A DNA stretch of 64,000 nucleotides from Ectobius pallidus (Eukaryota; Arthropoda; Insecta; Blattodea; Ectobiidae): contig CAXKWD010000009.1 in NCBI GenBank assembly GCA_964059195.1, forward strand, positions 146,749,890 to 146,813,889, given 5' to 3'. The translations under genes and the position numbers were made by a program. A model generated the notes under the pieces. It was given only the letters and a program-made list of their open reading frames with translations, did no database searches and was not told the origin of the DNA. This document shows, in pieces, positions 23,760 to 37,500 of this stretch (its first letter is position 1; each line of letters begins with the position of its first letter).

Positions 23760-24979
23760 TCTATATTAATAAAAGGAAGTGTCTGTCCTCCGTCTGTCTG
23801 TGATGCCCAGCGAAAGCTACTCAACGCAGAGATCTGAAATTTTATACATAGGCGGACTAAAGGGTCGGAATGTGCACCTCGAATCCGGAATTTTAATTTT
23901 CGCTTTCGTTCGTGAGTTATGAGTGAAAAATTAGCAAAAAACGTGCATTTTTTGCGTTTTCGAAGCATCAGTTTCAGTAATACATTTCAATATCAAATCA
24001 CTTACAGATGGGTTTGGCTATTTTTGTCATCATACCTCATACCTTGGAAATAAAAGCAACGCGATCATTTGATTTTGTTAGTCCATCCTAGACGTTCATT
24101 TGTTTAGAGTGTCAAGGCCCACAGACATATGACATTTTCAACCTACACGGAAGAAGGATAATCAACCCTAAATATGGTCAAACATTTTTCGATTTGAACG
24201 AAACTCACTATACAGGGGTTTTCTGGGCCAAGGAACTCGAATCTGAGGTCGCTTTTACCAGGGGACGCTACCTAATCGTGGAATGCACTCCACGTGATTT
24301 AGGTGTTAATAAATATAATGATTTAACTATTATGCTCTTAATTTTTGAAATAATTATCGCGGGGGAAGCCGCGGGCACATGCTGTTTGTCTGTCTGTCCA
24401 CGATGCCCAGCGAAATCTACTGAACACAGAGATCTGAAATTTTAAACATAGATGCACTGAAAGGTGGGCAAATACACCTCGAAGCCGAATTTTTAATTTG
24501 AGCTTTCCTTCGCGAGTTATGAGTGAAAAACTGGCAGAAAACGTGATTTTAGCGCTGTCGAAGCATCAGATTTCAGTAATACATTTCAATGTCAAATCAA
24601 TTGCAGTTGGCTTTGGCTATTTTTGTCATACCGTGGAAATAAAAGCATCGCGATCGCTTGAATGTTGTAAGCCCACGCTGGTTGATTCATTTGTTTAGAA
24701 TGTCAAGGCCCGTAGACGTATGAAATTTTCAACCTACACGGAAGAGGGATAATCAACATAGACCTAAATATGGTTAAACATCGTTCGATTTGGACGAAAC
24801 TCACTATACAGGGATTTTCTGGGCCAAGGAACTCGAATCTGAGATCGCTTTTACCAGGCGACGCTATCTAATCGTGGTATGTAATTCACGTGTTAATAAA
24901 TATAATGATTTAACTATTATGCTCTTAATTTTTAATTTTTGAAATAATTATCGCGGGCGAAGCCGCGGGCACATGCTAG
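23760..24979 (+). mobile_element. Helitron (family 1), two tandem units, with an empty site in the window
   Basis: Starts TCTATATTAATAAAAGG and ends with a hairpin (CGCGGGCGAAGCCGCG) and CATGCTAG, placed between A and T. A second internal 3' end (CGCGGGGGAAGCCGCGGG, then CATGCT) at about 24360-24384 ends the first unit. The second unit repeats the body but lacks the 5' end. No Rep/helicase coding. The flanks rejoin to match 55127-55206. Confidence 0.9.
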
Positions 24980-25827
24980 TATTATCTAATTTATGGAACC
25001 CGAAGATTCATTGCCGTGCTTACCTGAGCCCGCCATTCAGCCCTTTCCTGTGCTAACTCCATCCAATCATCCCTTGCAAATCCTACTTCCCTTAAATCCA
25101 TCCTAATATTGTAAAGCTCCCAAAATGGCTGGAGTGTATGTATTTAAATTGTTATTTCACAAATATTAACGGCTGTCTAAATAATAATGTATGATACACA
25201 TGATAAAATTATTTTATTTTGCTTGTAGGATTGCTACACTTGCTCTTATGGGCTTGTATCATAAACAAACCAATTCATAAAATAAAATTTCTTTCTTACC
25301 GCTTGTGTCAAAATAACTATTAAAACAAATATCTGAAGCTTCAGTTGGAAAAAAAATTAGGGGGTCTCACTTTACTATGGTAGCTTCCATACAGAAGGGT
25401 ATTGCTGGGAACAAAAATCTTAGGGGAATTTCATAATAAATAAGTAGGTTATAAGAATATTCTGAGAAAATAGTTTTTTGTACAAGTGGAAACATATTTT
25501 TGTTATATTTTGAGGGATGCTGTCCCTGCGTCTCTCTCAATTATAGCAATGAATATATCTTCATGCACCATCTATACTCTTGTTAATAAAATGGCTGGAT
25601 TAAATTTATTGTTGTTGTTAAAAGTAAATATCCTGTTTTTCATTGGAATTTTATTGCTGGTGTTTCTTTAATTGTGTGAACAAATTCAATGTGGGAACAG
25701 ATATAAATACGCACAGATGTGAAAAAGTTTCCTCTTTCTTCATCTCACCTGAATATTTCAGTTTGTAGTACAATTGTTCTAAAGCTATTTGAAACTAAAA
25801 AATCTGATGTGAAAGTCACATAACTTC
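24980..25827. other. AT-rich intergenic DNA, end of a dispersed repeat
   Basis: 24980-25010 continues the repeat that hosted the Helitron (ATGGAACCCGAAGATTCATT). The rest shows no gene or repeat I recognise. Confidence 0.5.
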
Positions 25828-25828
25828 C

Positions 25829-26615
25829 TCTGCCCAAATAAAAGTTAGCAGTATTCACATATCGCAAGACACAATTTTACGCTAATTATCCTATAAATAT
25901 CTCTTCTTTCAATGATGCAACTAAAAGCGCAGGCTATATAACAAACTTAAAAAAAAGAAAAAGAACAAGTGACTGCCTACGTTTATTGAACTTTCCGCCG
26001 TAAAGAATAATTTCCGAAATTTATCGAATATTTCCCTCAGATACTTCTTTACTCTATACCTGGCCAACAATACATCTTTCTCACTTCACATTCTTATATA
26101 GAATAAGAGGCCGTGAAAGAGCGCGTTTTCAGTTGTTCACCACGAAAGACAAACTTTCTACAAACAGTGGGTGAACAGGGAGTGGCTTGTAACTACCCTC
26201 AGAGAATTTTTTCGAAAAAAAGTTTCAAATAAAAGTTTTTGCTCTCAGTAAGAGGAACACATGTGCAAATTTTAAAGAAAATCGTTAGAGCCGTTTTCGA
26301 GAAAATCGCGAAAAACGAAAATTTCTTCATGTAAAGTCCCCTTAAAAATAAGAGAAATTTGTCGCCAATCTTCGAATCACATCTTCAGAAGGTACCTGAC
26401 CCAAATACGAAATTTTGTTTTCATACGATTCTCCGTTTCCGTTCACAGACAGACGGACAGACAGACAGACACACAGACATGTTTCCAAAAATAGTATTTT
26501 TGGATTCAGGGGGCCTTGAAACGTGTATATATGCTAAAAACTCAACTTCGAATTTTAGGGTCGAAAACAATACTTCCTCTACTATAGTACCTATGGTACG
26601 GGCAGAGGAAGTAAA
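25829..26615. mobile_element. TIR repeat with ACTTCCTCTGCCC ends
   Basis: The left ACTTCCTCTGCCC and right GGGCAGAGGAAGT are inverted. The inside holds a (GACAGACG)n run at about 26447-26475 and CGTTTTCGAGAAAATCGCG. Diverged partial relatives of its inner part occur at 32515-32665 and 58060-58140. A tandem 46 bp duplication (CACAGAAGAAACTTTGTGAA) lies just outside at 26661-26745. Confidence 0.7.
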
Positions 26616-27356
26616 AATTAGTTTTGTAAATTACTTTCAGTCTCTTATATGTTTTGAATAACACAGAAGAAACTTTGTGAAGCCACTTAGATAAAATGGT
26701 GGCCACAGAAGAAACTTTGTGAAGCCACTTAGATAAAATGGTGGCAATTGAAAGGATCTTAGATTTAGCAGATGTTCATACTCCCATGCAATTTGTTCAC
26801 ATCTTTCTCGAATTCTGGAGTATGTCTCTCATTTTAATTTCTCTATTTATTATCTCTTTTGGTTAGACATTCTTAACGAAACATGTTCTGCTTACTACAA
26901 TATAAATTAATGTTTCTTTCTTCTCCCTTTCCATTATGAGTCTACCGTATTATGAGTGGTTCAGTAATTCACAGTTACGTATTATCTTATAAATAAATAG
27001 CTTTTAATTCTTTTTTTTAGTGTATTATCTTATATATGATTAAATAACCTTCAATTAACTATTTTGGCTACTGTTACCATTCGGTTAATGTTATCAGATT
27101 AGCTGCATCCCAAAGTGATCACAATAACCGGCATGCACTGTATTTTCTCTTGAATGAATCTTTGCATCGAATAACCAAGAAAATCTTACACATTTTTCTG
27201 GTAACTAAGCTAACAAACAACAAATTTTCAGTAAGCAATCTTCTTCATTTCATAATTTTGTAATAAATATATATCAACATTTTCAAAACCAGTATTTCCA
27301 GAGATGGATGTTGATATGTTCTAGCTCTTGGTAATGCTGATATCTGGTTTCCTATA

Positions 27357-27700
27357 TCCCTTATGTTAGGGTGAAGGGCCTCCAAGTGAAGGTATCTGTT
27401 ACCTATGTGAATTTTGTTATGCTTATTTTCCAAGAAAGGGCAGAGGGACAGGTGGTAAGCCCATCACCTCTCAACTCCCCTCCGGAAACTAAGGTATTAC
27501 TTAAACGTGAAAGGGCCGAGAAATTTTGTCCAGAGGCTCTAGGCTTGGAGTTCTTTTACATGCCCCCTCCCAGATGACTCCGTGCTCAGGATTTTTAAAT
27601 CCTAGAAATCCACCGACTACAGACGGTTTTGATCCCGTGACCTTCGGATCCAGAGGCAGGTGCACTACCTCCAGACCACTGTGTCTGACAAAGCTGATAT
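27357..27700 (-). mobile_element. tRNA-derived SINE (family B), better preserved copy
   Basis: The minus-strand head GTGGTCTGGAGGTAGTGCAC (A box) and GGTCACGGGATCAAAACC (B box) is followed by the body shared with 14453-14795. An (AAT)n microsatellite follows at 27795-27832, and 27833-28441 up to the receptor stop shows nothing further. Confidence 0.8.
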
Positions 27701-27790
27701 ATCCAATGGTAAAATAGTGCTCATCCAAAATTACTCAAAATGATTAGTAAGTTGGATTTATGTCTAAGCCATCTGACACAACAATTAACA

Positions 27791-27832
<42 letters not shown>

Positions 27833-28441
27833 TAGAGAGAATACATAATACTTGATTACATATTAATTTTCTTCTTCTTCTTGTATTGAAGTGCAAGTTA
27901 TAAACAATATACACATAAAATTTCTTCACAATACAGCTTAGGGGTGCAGAAGAATACAATTAAAATATTTAAAGTGTAGAAGGTGTAGTAAAGCCTATAA
28001 AGAGATTCATTCTCTATCAGATGATCTCTAAAAATGTAATACAGTAGATTCCCGCCAATCTGGACTAGATGGGATCACCTGTCTGGATCAATGAAAGTCT
28101 GGATTTAATGGAATTTGTCTTAAAATGTAATATAAATTATAGATGGGAAAAACTATAAAAATCGATGCTTTTTTTTTCATGACTATAACTTTTCCTACAA
28201 CTTAATTTTAGTTTTAATACCACTGTACCTAAGTTTTTAAACTACAAAGTGATGTAGGATTAATATAGTCATTAAAATTCAAAATTTATGATCTTTAAAA
28301 TCCCACCCAGATTAACCGGATGTTCCAACAAATGTGGTCCGGATTAAGAGGTCTCTACTGTACTAGTAATAGGTGTAAGTTATTTTGTCTCCTGTAGTCA
28401 TGTGAGAAAATTCACACGTACATTTCTGTCAAAATAGTGAG

Positions 28442-28513
28442 TTATTTTTCTTTGGGGGATGAGTCCACCATGTTGATTAAGAACATCAGGTAGGAGTACG
28501 AGTTGTTCAGAAC
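28442..28513 (-). CDS. Odorant receptor exon 7 (C-terminus, stop)
   Basis: 72 nt after an acceptor GTTTTAG. It encodes VLNNSYSYLMFLINMVDSSP plus KEK and a TAA stop at 28442-28444. The SYSYLMFL segment is the usual TM7 end of these receptors. The C-terminus is a little longer than in many family members. Confidence 0.9.
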   Translation of the reverse strand, partial: VLNNSYSYLMFLINMVDSSPKEK

Positions 28514-31500
28514 CTAAAACAAAAGACAATTCAGCTTTACCTGACTTTCCTGTAGAATAACTAACAACACTCCAGTCTCTCTTAAAATGTATATTTCTGT
28601 GCTCATGATCTTGTCAATTGGCTACGGAATCCGACTTCTAAACAGTACTAAGGAGCGATGATTTCTACAACATAGATTACAAAAAACACGATCCTTTAAA
28701 AAACAATTGATGATTGAGTTTAGAAAAATTAGTGTATCACATCTTAACCGATTACATTGCTTGTTTAATCATTGTAAAGCTAGTGTCTGTATGTCTGTTT
28801 TATTTTTAAGTGGGTAATTTGTACTATTTTTTATTTTAACCTTGTAACTAATGACTGTATGCAGGTAATGCCTGTCAAAATGTCAATAAATATGAAATAT
28901 GAAAGATATGTAACTTAGTAATTTAGCTGTAGTTTTATATTAATTCTATTTTTAGATTTGTACTAGACTTTGTCTATTGCTGTAATGGCCTAACGACAAT
29001 TAAATTAAATTTATTATTATGCTTACCAGCATGAAAGTGTGTCGATCAATGGGTATGATTTTGCCAGCAGTGAGCACAAACTCTTGAGAAGCTGCCATCA
29101 TGAATAGGAGATTTCGTTGGTAAGGAATTTGAGATCCAATCCAGTCACTCTCCCATATCACTTGCCTCACTTTACCCGACTGCAACCAACAATTCCGATT
29201 CAACACTCACAATACATTCTCTTATATTCTCCCTGTCTGATATTATCATGTTTGAAATACTATCTTACATAAATAAGTAAAGGGTTCCATATACAGGCTG
29301 TGAAGGCCCTTAAGGTCCCAGATTTTCAGACATGAAGGTGGTAAGCCTTGCGCACAATCCACCTTTACCCCCATGATTGTTCCTGGTACTCTTTTCTGTT
29401 AGTCAAGTAATTATTTATTGCTTTAATTACACAGACCATCAACCATTTTGGTGCCTTAGAATTTATACCTATTCTTGGGTATATTTAGGTCCGAATGCCA
29501 AATGAGGACCGTTTTTTTCAAAACTCGCTTTATGCAAAAAACAAAGCGAGTTTTGAAATGGCCACTACATATGCATGAAGCAAGTTTTGCAAAAACGAGC
29601 TGTATTCTCTGTGCTATAATTTCATAATAAAGCAAATTTTGCTAAAGCCGGCTGCATAGGCTTTTAGAGGATGCTAAACAGTATGTATTAAGACCAAAAA
29701 AGACTGAAAAAAATGCATAAAGCGAATTTTGGAAAAACGGTCCTCAAATGTGCCATTAGTTTTGCCCTATCAGCTTTAGTTTGTGAGATATGGTATTACC
29801 ATTATGCGTATTATCCCTTTTGAGTTTGATATAAATGAAAAACAGTGTCTATTTTTAGCTTCTAAATCATGTGAAGAAAAAGCAACACACTAACATTACA
29901 TTAATATTACAATAACAATATAACATGGGGTCTGTCAAAAAATTGATATTATCAAATACTGTATGGTCGTTTATGACTTATGAGCTGTCAATTTGAGGAT
30001 CAAAAAATAATCCAGCTTTTAGTTTTTCTGTACTTCGTACAGTTTTCGTCCTACGTGTCTAAAGTATTGTCAAGAACCTTCACTAGCTATATTATCAAGC
30101 AAGATTTTGATTCGCTGGACTAAGAGTTCACAAATAAAATCTATATAAAAGTAGAGCTGGTAGAGAAAAACTGTTTACATATTTGGAATAAGCACATTAA
30201 GTAAGTTATAGCCAGAATCCAGTAAACCATCTGAGACACCAAACAAAAAGTTATTTTTTGTTGGGCTGTGTTAATATTATTTATTTACTTAACGAAAGAA
30301 CAAATAATTGCTATAGATCTCGTCGCAATGACCAAATTATAAGGTAACCATTAAAATATAATGAAAATAGCTATTTTTAAAGGCTAGGTAGAGGACAGGA
30401 TAAACCCATCCCTCCCTACTAAACCTTTTTAAAGAAGTTATGAAATGTGAGATATCTAAAGGAAATTAAAACTTTACTTATTTATGAAGAGTCTAAATTC
30501 AATCCTGACTTTAGAAATACTTATAAATAAATAAATAAATAAATTTAGCCTACAATACATCCCCTAAGGGCCAAGGACTACTTACACTAAATTAAAAAGG
30601 CTATATAAATCTGAGATTAGGTTAGCAAAGATTCAAGCGAATGATAATTATATTATAATGAAAGCTAATAATAAATGCAAGACTGCTTGGGAAAGAGTCA
30701 ATCAAGAAACTGGAAGGATACCTAATAAGACTAGGTATAACATTTTTCATCAAACTCCCAATATCAGCTAGAGAGGTTTCAGTAATCTGATTTAGATACA
30801 TACTTGAAAACTGACTCAAATCAAAATCTTTCTACTCAGCATGCGGCTGTTGAAACCAAGCTAAGAATAAATATGATACAGATTTTAAAAAGTATATAGT
30901 TCATAAAATTTAATTAAAACATATTAAGAGGAAGTGAAAAACTTATTTCTGATTTAGTGCAGTAAATTAAAACTGTATCGGAGAGATCTTGAGACTAAAA
31001 CATTTGCTCATTTCAAATATTTGATGAAAATTACTGAAAGCCTTCCTGATGTTCAGGTGGAAACAGAAGAATATTTGTGTAAAATGTTTGGTCTTGCTAA
31101 AGAAATCAATGGCAGATTTAATGCTTTGAGAACACTTAAACCTTCATTTTCATTTTGCTGTTGATATGGGCGATGGCTGTCCTGTTTCATCAACTGTTGC
31201 AAGAGGATGTAGGACTAAAAGGACTTAAACGAAGTGGTGTTTCGGCCATAGAATTTTGGAAGAAAGTTCCAGAAGAAAAATACCCACTAACAAAAGAGTG
31301 CGCTAAGAGACTTATCTCAATATTTGGGCGTTTGAATTGCTGTACTCAATGTTTAAGTTCATATCGATCTGAATTAACTGATGGAAATTTAAGTGAACTC
31401 GTATGAACTGCCAGATTTCAAACAGCTTTAGCAAAAATGAACACTCAAAAAAGCACTTCTCAAAAGTAAAATCTTATTTCTTGTTGTGTAATTGAACAAT

Positions 31501-34500
31501 GATATTTATATATAGTTATATTTATATTTATATTTATATATAGTAAAAACAATGTGGTTCCCTTCGAACAGCTTCATAAATTTGCATCTCCCAAAGATAA
31601 GGTTAGTGGCCACCTCTGCTCAGGACCATAGCAAGGTCCTTCTGCGCCCTTGGCGAGTTTGACAAATCTGCGCCCTCTAATACTGGGGGGTCTGAACAAT
31701 TTTTTTTAAATTTCTGTAAAATTGTTTATTATTTTAATATAGAAACACTGTTATTATCAAAGAAAACCTAAACCTCAATTTGAAAATGAACTAAGTGTTG
31801 AACTTGCAAGGTACTAAATCCTTATTTTCAGACAATTGAACTACTTAAAAAATAATTAAATCATAAAATCTAGAATTTTTATTGCTTGATAAATTGCACC
31901 AGTCTAAAAAAAGGTGGTATTTTTCATGTTAATTTTGCGCACTGGGGCACATCTCACCACTGCCTAGCTATGGCCCTGCCCCTGCTATGTAATGTACCAC
32001 ATAAGTATATGAGTGTGTTACTAATGTCAGATTAATTAGATATTAATATATAAACTAACCTCTTCTGTCAGCTCGCTCCCAAAGAAGCAAATGCAGAACA
32101 GTAGTAAGAACAATGCAAACAATACCAGGAATATCTCTATTATCTCCTCCAAGTTTCCTGAAGGCTGTAAATAAATAAACATGTATAGTAAAGTAAAGTT
32201 TTCCCTATACAGGCCATGGAGGCCCAAAAGGTTCCAGGAGGTTGAGGCTCCCAGATTTCAGACATTTAGCACATGAAGGTGGTAAGGTTGTCAGCCTTAC
32301 GCACCGGCTGCCTGTACCCCCAGGATTACTCCTAGTACTCGTTTCTGTTAGAGGCTGAGTCGACCCCAGGGCACCAGAAGGATTAGGCCAATTGAAAAAC
32401 TCCAACAACCTCATCGAGGATCAAACCCACGACCTTAAGGTTTGTAGCGCAGCGTCTCAACCACTACGCTACGGCATACCCAAATAAATATATATATAAT
32501 CTGATGTCATAAACTCTACCCTAAGTATGGGCAAAACAATTGTCTCACTTCAAATTCTGATATAGAATAAGAAGCCACATCCAATTGTTTCAACCCGATG
32601 CAAGCCTGAGTTTGCACAAACGATGGCTGGCTTATAACTACCATTGAAATCATTTTTGTGAAAAAATATCTATATACCCAGTATATAAAAATGAATGTAT
32701 GTGTGTGTGTGTGTGTGTGTGTATGTCCTTTATGCATTACTACACCATTCATCCGATCGCCATGAAACTTTGGGAAGTTGTTGGGTACATTCCCGGGAAG
32801 GTTTCTGTCATACTACATTTTTAATTTTAGCCTTCGTTCGCGAGTTATGAGTGAAAAACGGCAAGAAAACGTGCATTTTTTACACTTTCGAAGCATCAGT
32901 TTTGAGTTATTCATTTCAGTTGTCAAATCAATTGCAGAAGGCTTTGTCTATTATTGTCATACCTTGGAAATAATATCGTCGCGATCGCTATTGAAGGCAA
33001 TGGATATCTCAGGTTATTATAAAAGCTATAGATGTCGATAAGGTAATGTTAAACATATTTTATTTGACATGGAATATAGTTTACAGAAAATTCCGGGGAA
33101 GTTGCTTAGTTCGGGGTCCTGGCTACAACGTTTTTATATGTAATCGTAATTAAAATATCTTATGTAGGGTCGTTAAATCTGCCTGAAATGTAACGGAATT
33201 ATAAGTCTGGACAAATGAATATAGAAATCACGGCCTCAGTAGGCTTATTCCATTCTTCACCTATATAAATAAAAACTAATGTACTATGTCTGTCTGTCAA
33301 ATACATTTACGCACTTTTTTTTTATCGTGAGTTTAATCGATTTCAATTCTCATAATCTTTCGAATACTGCATCTTTCCATTTATTTTCTAATCGTGAAAT
33401 TCACTTCAAAGCTGGATTTATAGCTGTTTCATTAATTAGGCCTATCAAATGTTTAGTTTACACCTATGAATGTTTCGCGTGCAAAGTGTTAATAAATATA
33501 ATACTTTAATTATTTTGCTCTTAATTGTTAGGGCCCTGATTTATTGGTGAAATAAAATGGCTGATTTCGGTGTTAACTTCCTTCTATTTCGGTGGGTATT
33601 TCGTGAAATAAATTACTTATACTATATTGGGAACATTGCGCAATGATAAACTTTGGTTCTTTATTTACATGAACTAACACCCCCCATTTCCATATTCTTC
33701 TGCCCTTGTATGAACTGAAGTAACTTTCGATTTAGCCATGATTACAGTTAATGTTCAAATATAAAGACGAGAAATATTATCGTAATTTCTACTAAACACG
33801 ATCAGATACCATTTTCAAACAGAAGTGCCAACCATACTACTGTGGATAAAAGACGAAATCTGTTGAATACAAGTAACAAACATTCTACACTCTTCTGCTG
33901 TAATCGATCATAGGCATCGCTAACTTGGCAAAGACATAGCAGAAAAGGAGTGTACTCAGCAGTACAAACCAGGACACAGACAACCTTTGCGTAAATTCTG
34001 CAATCTTTGTAATCGATCACAAATATCGATATATCGGTAAATCTTCGACAGCCACAGAAACAGCAGAAAAAAACATGCTGCTAAAAAATAAAAAAATACA
34101 GTACACCAAAACACAAAATTGTTATTTAGAGGCTCATTTCCGTGCTCATTTCTCACTTTATGGACAGAAGGGGCATATTTCGCGCTTATAGACACATTTC
34201 GTGGAATCGAGTAAATTTCGCGATATTTCGTGGATTCAATTTGGTTCATATTGGTATTTTAAGCATATAAAAGCTAAATATAGGTAAGGGAGGTTGTTTT
34301 ATAAAATTTCGCGCTTATCGTTGTTACCAAAAAATACGGGCCCTATTAATTGTTAATCTTTCAATTAATTATCTTGGGAGAAGCCGTGGGGATCTGCTAT
34401 AAGCTATAATAACCTATAGCCTATCTAGCGTTTTCTGAGGGAATAGTTTGTGTGTGATAAGTCGTTCTTCCCCATATCAAATTCTTAATACCTATATAAA

Positions 34501-37500
34501 GACCTTAAAGACCTAGAGTTTGAAAATCGAAAGTCCTTCATAAGTTATTTTCGCATTAACAAAATACAAAACCCGAGCGACGCCGGGCCTTTTAAGCTAG
34601 TTTCATATAAAATTTTAGCCCTTAGTACAAGCATCTCATGCACAAAATTGTTACATTCATTTTTGGGGAAATTGCAAAAAAATGAAATTTTCTTCATAAA
34701 AAGTCGTTGCCGATCTTCATGTAGTATCCCATAAAAATATCTAACCAAAATATAAAATTTTATTGCTATACAATTGCATGAGAGCCTTGATAAAGACCAC
34801 AACAAAATGATATAACATTGGGCGATCTTTCAAACTTGATACGGCAGATATCCTGAAGCCAAGAAGATTAGAATATCCTATTTTTCTTTTTTTCAAAGCA
34901 TCCTAATGTGTGGGGCAATTCTAGTCATGTGATTGATATTCTGGTGCTACAAAATAATTACAATAATTAGAATAATTAATGGCTTTTCATACAAAGAACA
35001 CTGTAAACCGTTAGTTGTCAATCAGAAAATCATGATTATAATTAATTTTTACTTTTATTGTGTTCTAATCCACACAAAAAAATCTACCTTCTTTACAATG
35101 AGGATACAACATCCATATTATAATACTATAATATTATAATACTATATATTATATATACAGGGTGAATCACCTAAAACTTGCATCGCAGATATGTTGGACA
35201 TGGAAAGTGCTATTGATGTACGGTTTTCACAGCATTGATTGGTAGTCAGGGGCTCGTATGTTTAGCCTATAAACAGATTTGAATAATACTTAGAAAGTGT
35301 GTTTTTTGAGCAAAAATACAATTTTTAAATGGAACAACGCCTAGTTACATCAACAAAACAAAAGTAGAGTAAATTAGAATGTCAGTGGTGTTTGTTGCAG
35401 GATTCTAATGCCAGTAGTCTATGAGAAATCATATTTTGAAAAGTTTCCACATCAACAATTATTTGTTCCATTCAACCTGCTTAGTTCTAGATACGGTGTT
35501 ATGTTTTTTTTTACATTGTGTTTTCTGTCCATTTGTTCATTGCAACTTTCTAGTCAGTTTGTTTGTGATAGTTCAAGCAGTTGGTTGTGAGTGAAGATGG
35601 GTTTTACCAATGCAGAAAAAGCCGGCATAGAGAATCAAAACTTTAACTATTCTGACATTTCATTGTCTTGGAAGTAAAGCGTTTGCTATTATCTGAGTGA
35701 AGTAATATTCATAACTAACATACATATACTTACATTGATGGCGGTGAAAGCAGCTAAGCAAAGGTCGGCTGCCGCACCTAACAATGGAGCAAGGAGCACC
35801 ATGTGGAACGTATCTTCTAGGAGGTGCATGTACCTGAAATTAAAGTCAAACATGTTTGTTTGTTTGTTTGTTTATTTTGCAACATTGTTACAATTGTTAC
35901 AAAATTACAATATAAGTGTAACTTCTATAAATATGGTTTTGAACGCCACTCGAAGAAGCAAAGCTTGTCCTTGGGAGCCGTTCAATTCAATACAACAACA
36001 AAATAACTTAGACTAAAATAATTATTTAACACTAATTCAAAAATGAGATTTACAAAACATAGAGAAGAATGAGTTAATATTATTTACAGTAATGACAGAA
36101 CTTTTTTACAACAGTGGAAATGTTCGAGTAAATGCAATAATCATCCCCTAGGAGCTGTAAGACCTTGAAGATGGTGGGGATGCTTGCGTGGTATGAGGAC
36201 CCTTTGGGCTATGCCAGTGGTAGCGTAGCTACTGGTAGGGCCACCCTTGCCGGACAGGCCAAAGGTGAATACCCAGACTAAGAAACAGCTCAGAAGTGGA
36301 TGCCCAAAGGTTCCAACGGCGGAAGAGGTGTGAGAGGCCCAACGGCAGAGGAAGCGGAAGAGGCACCACATGTTAGGGAGGGGCAGATCAGGCTCTGAAG
36401 TCGTAGTGAAGACAGCTGATCTAGGGGATGGAAACCCCGAAATCAAATGACCTGGTCCTCCAGGTTGGGGGTTGAGGCCTAGGGCTGACGACCCTACCTT
36501 CACAAAAACCCCACTGTTACGAAATCTGTAAAAGAAAAAGCCGGACTGATATACCGAAGACGACATGGCAAAGGAAAAAGGGACATGCGAATTGGATCAT
36601 GGAATGTATTAACTCTCTACCAAACTGGAGCTCTCCAAAAACTGTTAGACCAAATAGACAAATATAGGATGGACATTACTGCCATCCAAGAAATGAGATG
36701 GATAGGAAGTGGAGTAATGGAAAAGAGGGACCATGTGATCTTCTATAGCTGTCAGAAGAAAGAGCATACATTTGGGACCGGTTTTATTGTCAGTAAACAG
36801 AACAAACATCTCATTATGGACTTTCAACCAAAATCACATAGGATGTGTAGCCTACGAATTAAAGGGAAATTTATCAACTATAGCCTTATCTGTGCACATG
36901 CACCAACAGAAGAGAAAAGTGATGAAGAAAAGGATATTTTCTATGAGGAACTGGATGAAATATATAATTGTGACGGGCTATTCTTACTTTATACTATAAA
37001 GTTCCCTAACTTCTTGGATTAAATCTTCGCCAAAGTTCTTCGCCAAAATCTGTGACGACTAATATGTGATTATTCTCAATCGTAGTATATAAGTTTACTG
37101 AACTCCTACAAAACAAGGTCACTCATACACCTGTCGTGTCATCATAACACTGCCTGCATAGTCCACATTCCAACGTTCAGTACGACTACCTTTGTCACCG
37201 GGTGATTGCAAATTTCCTACTCTCAGTCTACTTTCTCTCTCTTTTAACAAATTACCCAGTTTTGATAATATTGATGAAAATTTCTATTAACGGGCGCCAT
37301 CATCAATACGCTTCCTCTTTTCTTTTTTTGTTATGTATCAGCCCAGTCACAAATTAAATTATAGATACACAGGCTATGTACCTACATGCCCCTCGACTAG
37401 CTTTTAAATTAACAGTGGAGACGGGAGTTGGGTTCGGATTTACCTTTTCGTTTTTTTTTTTTTATTCTGCTTCTTCTTTTTCTCCTTTTTCAATACTCAC

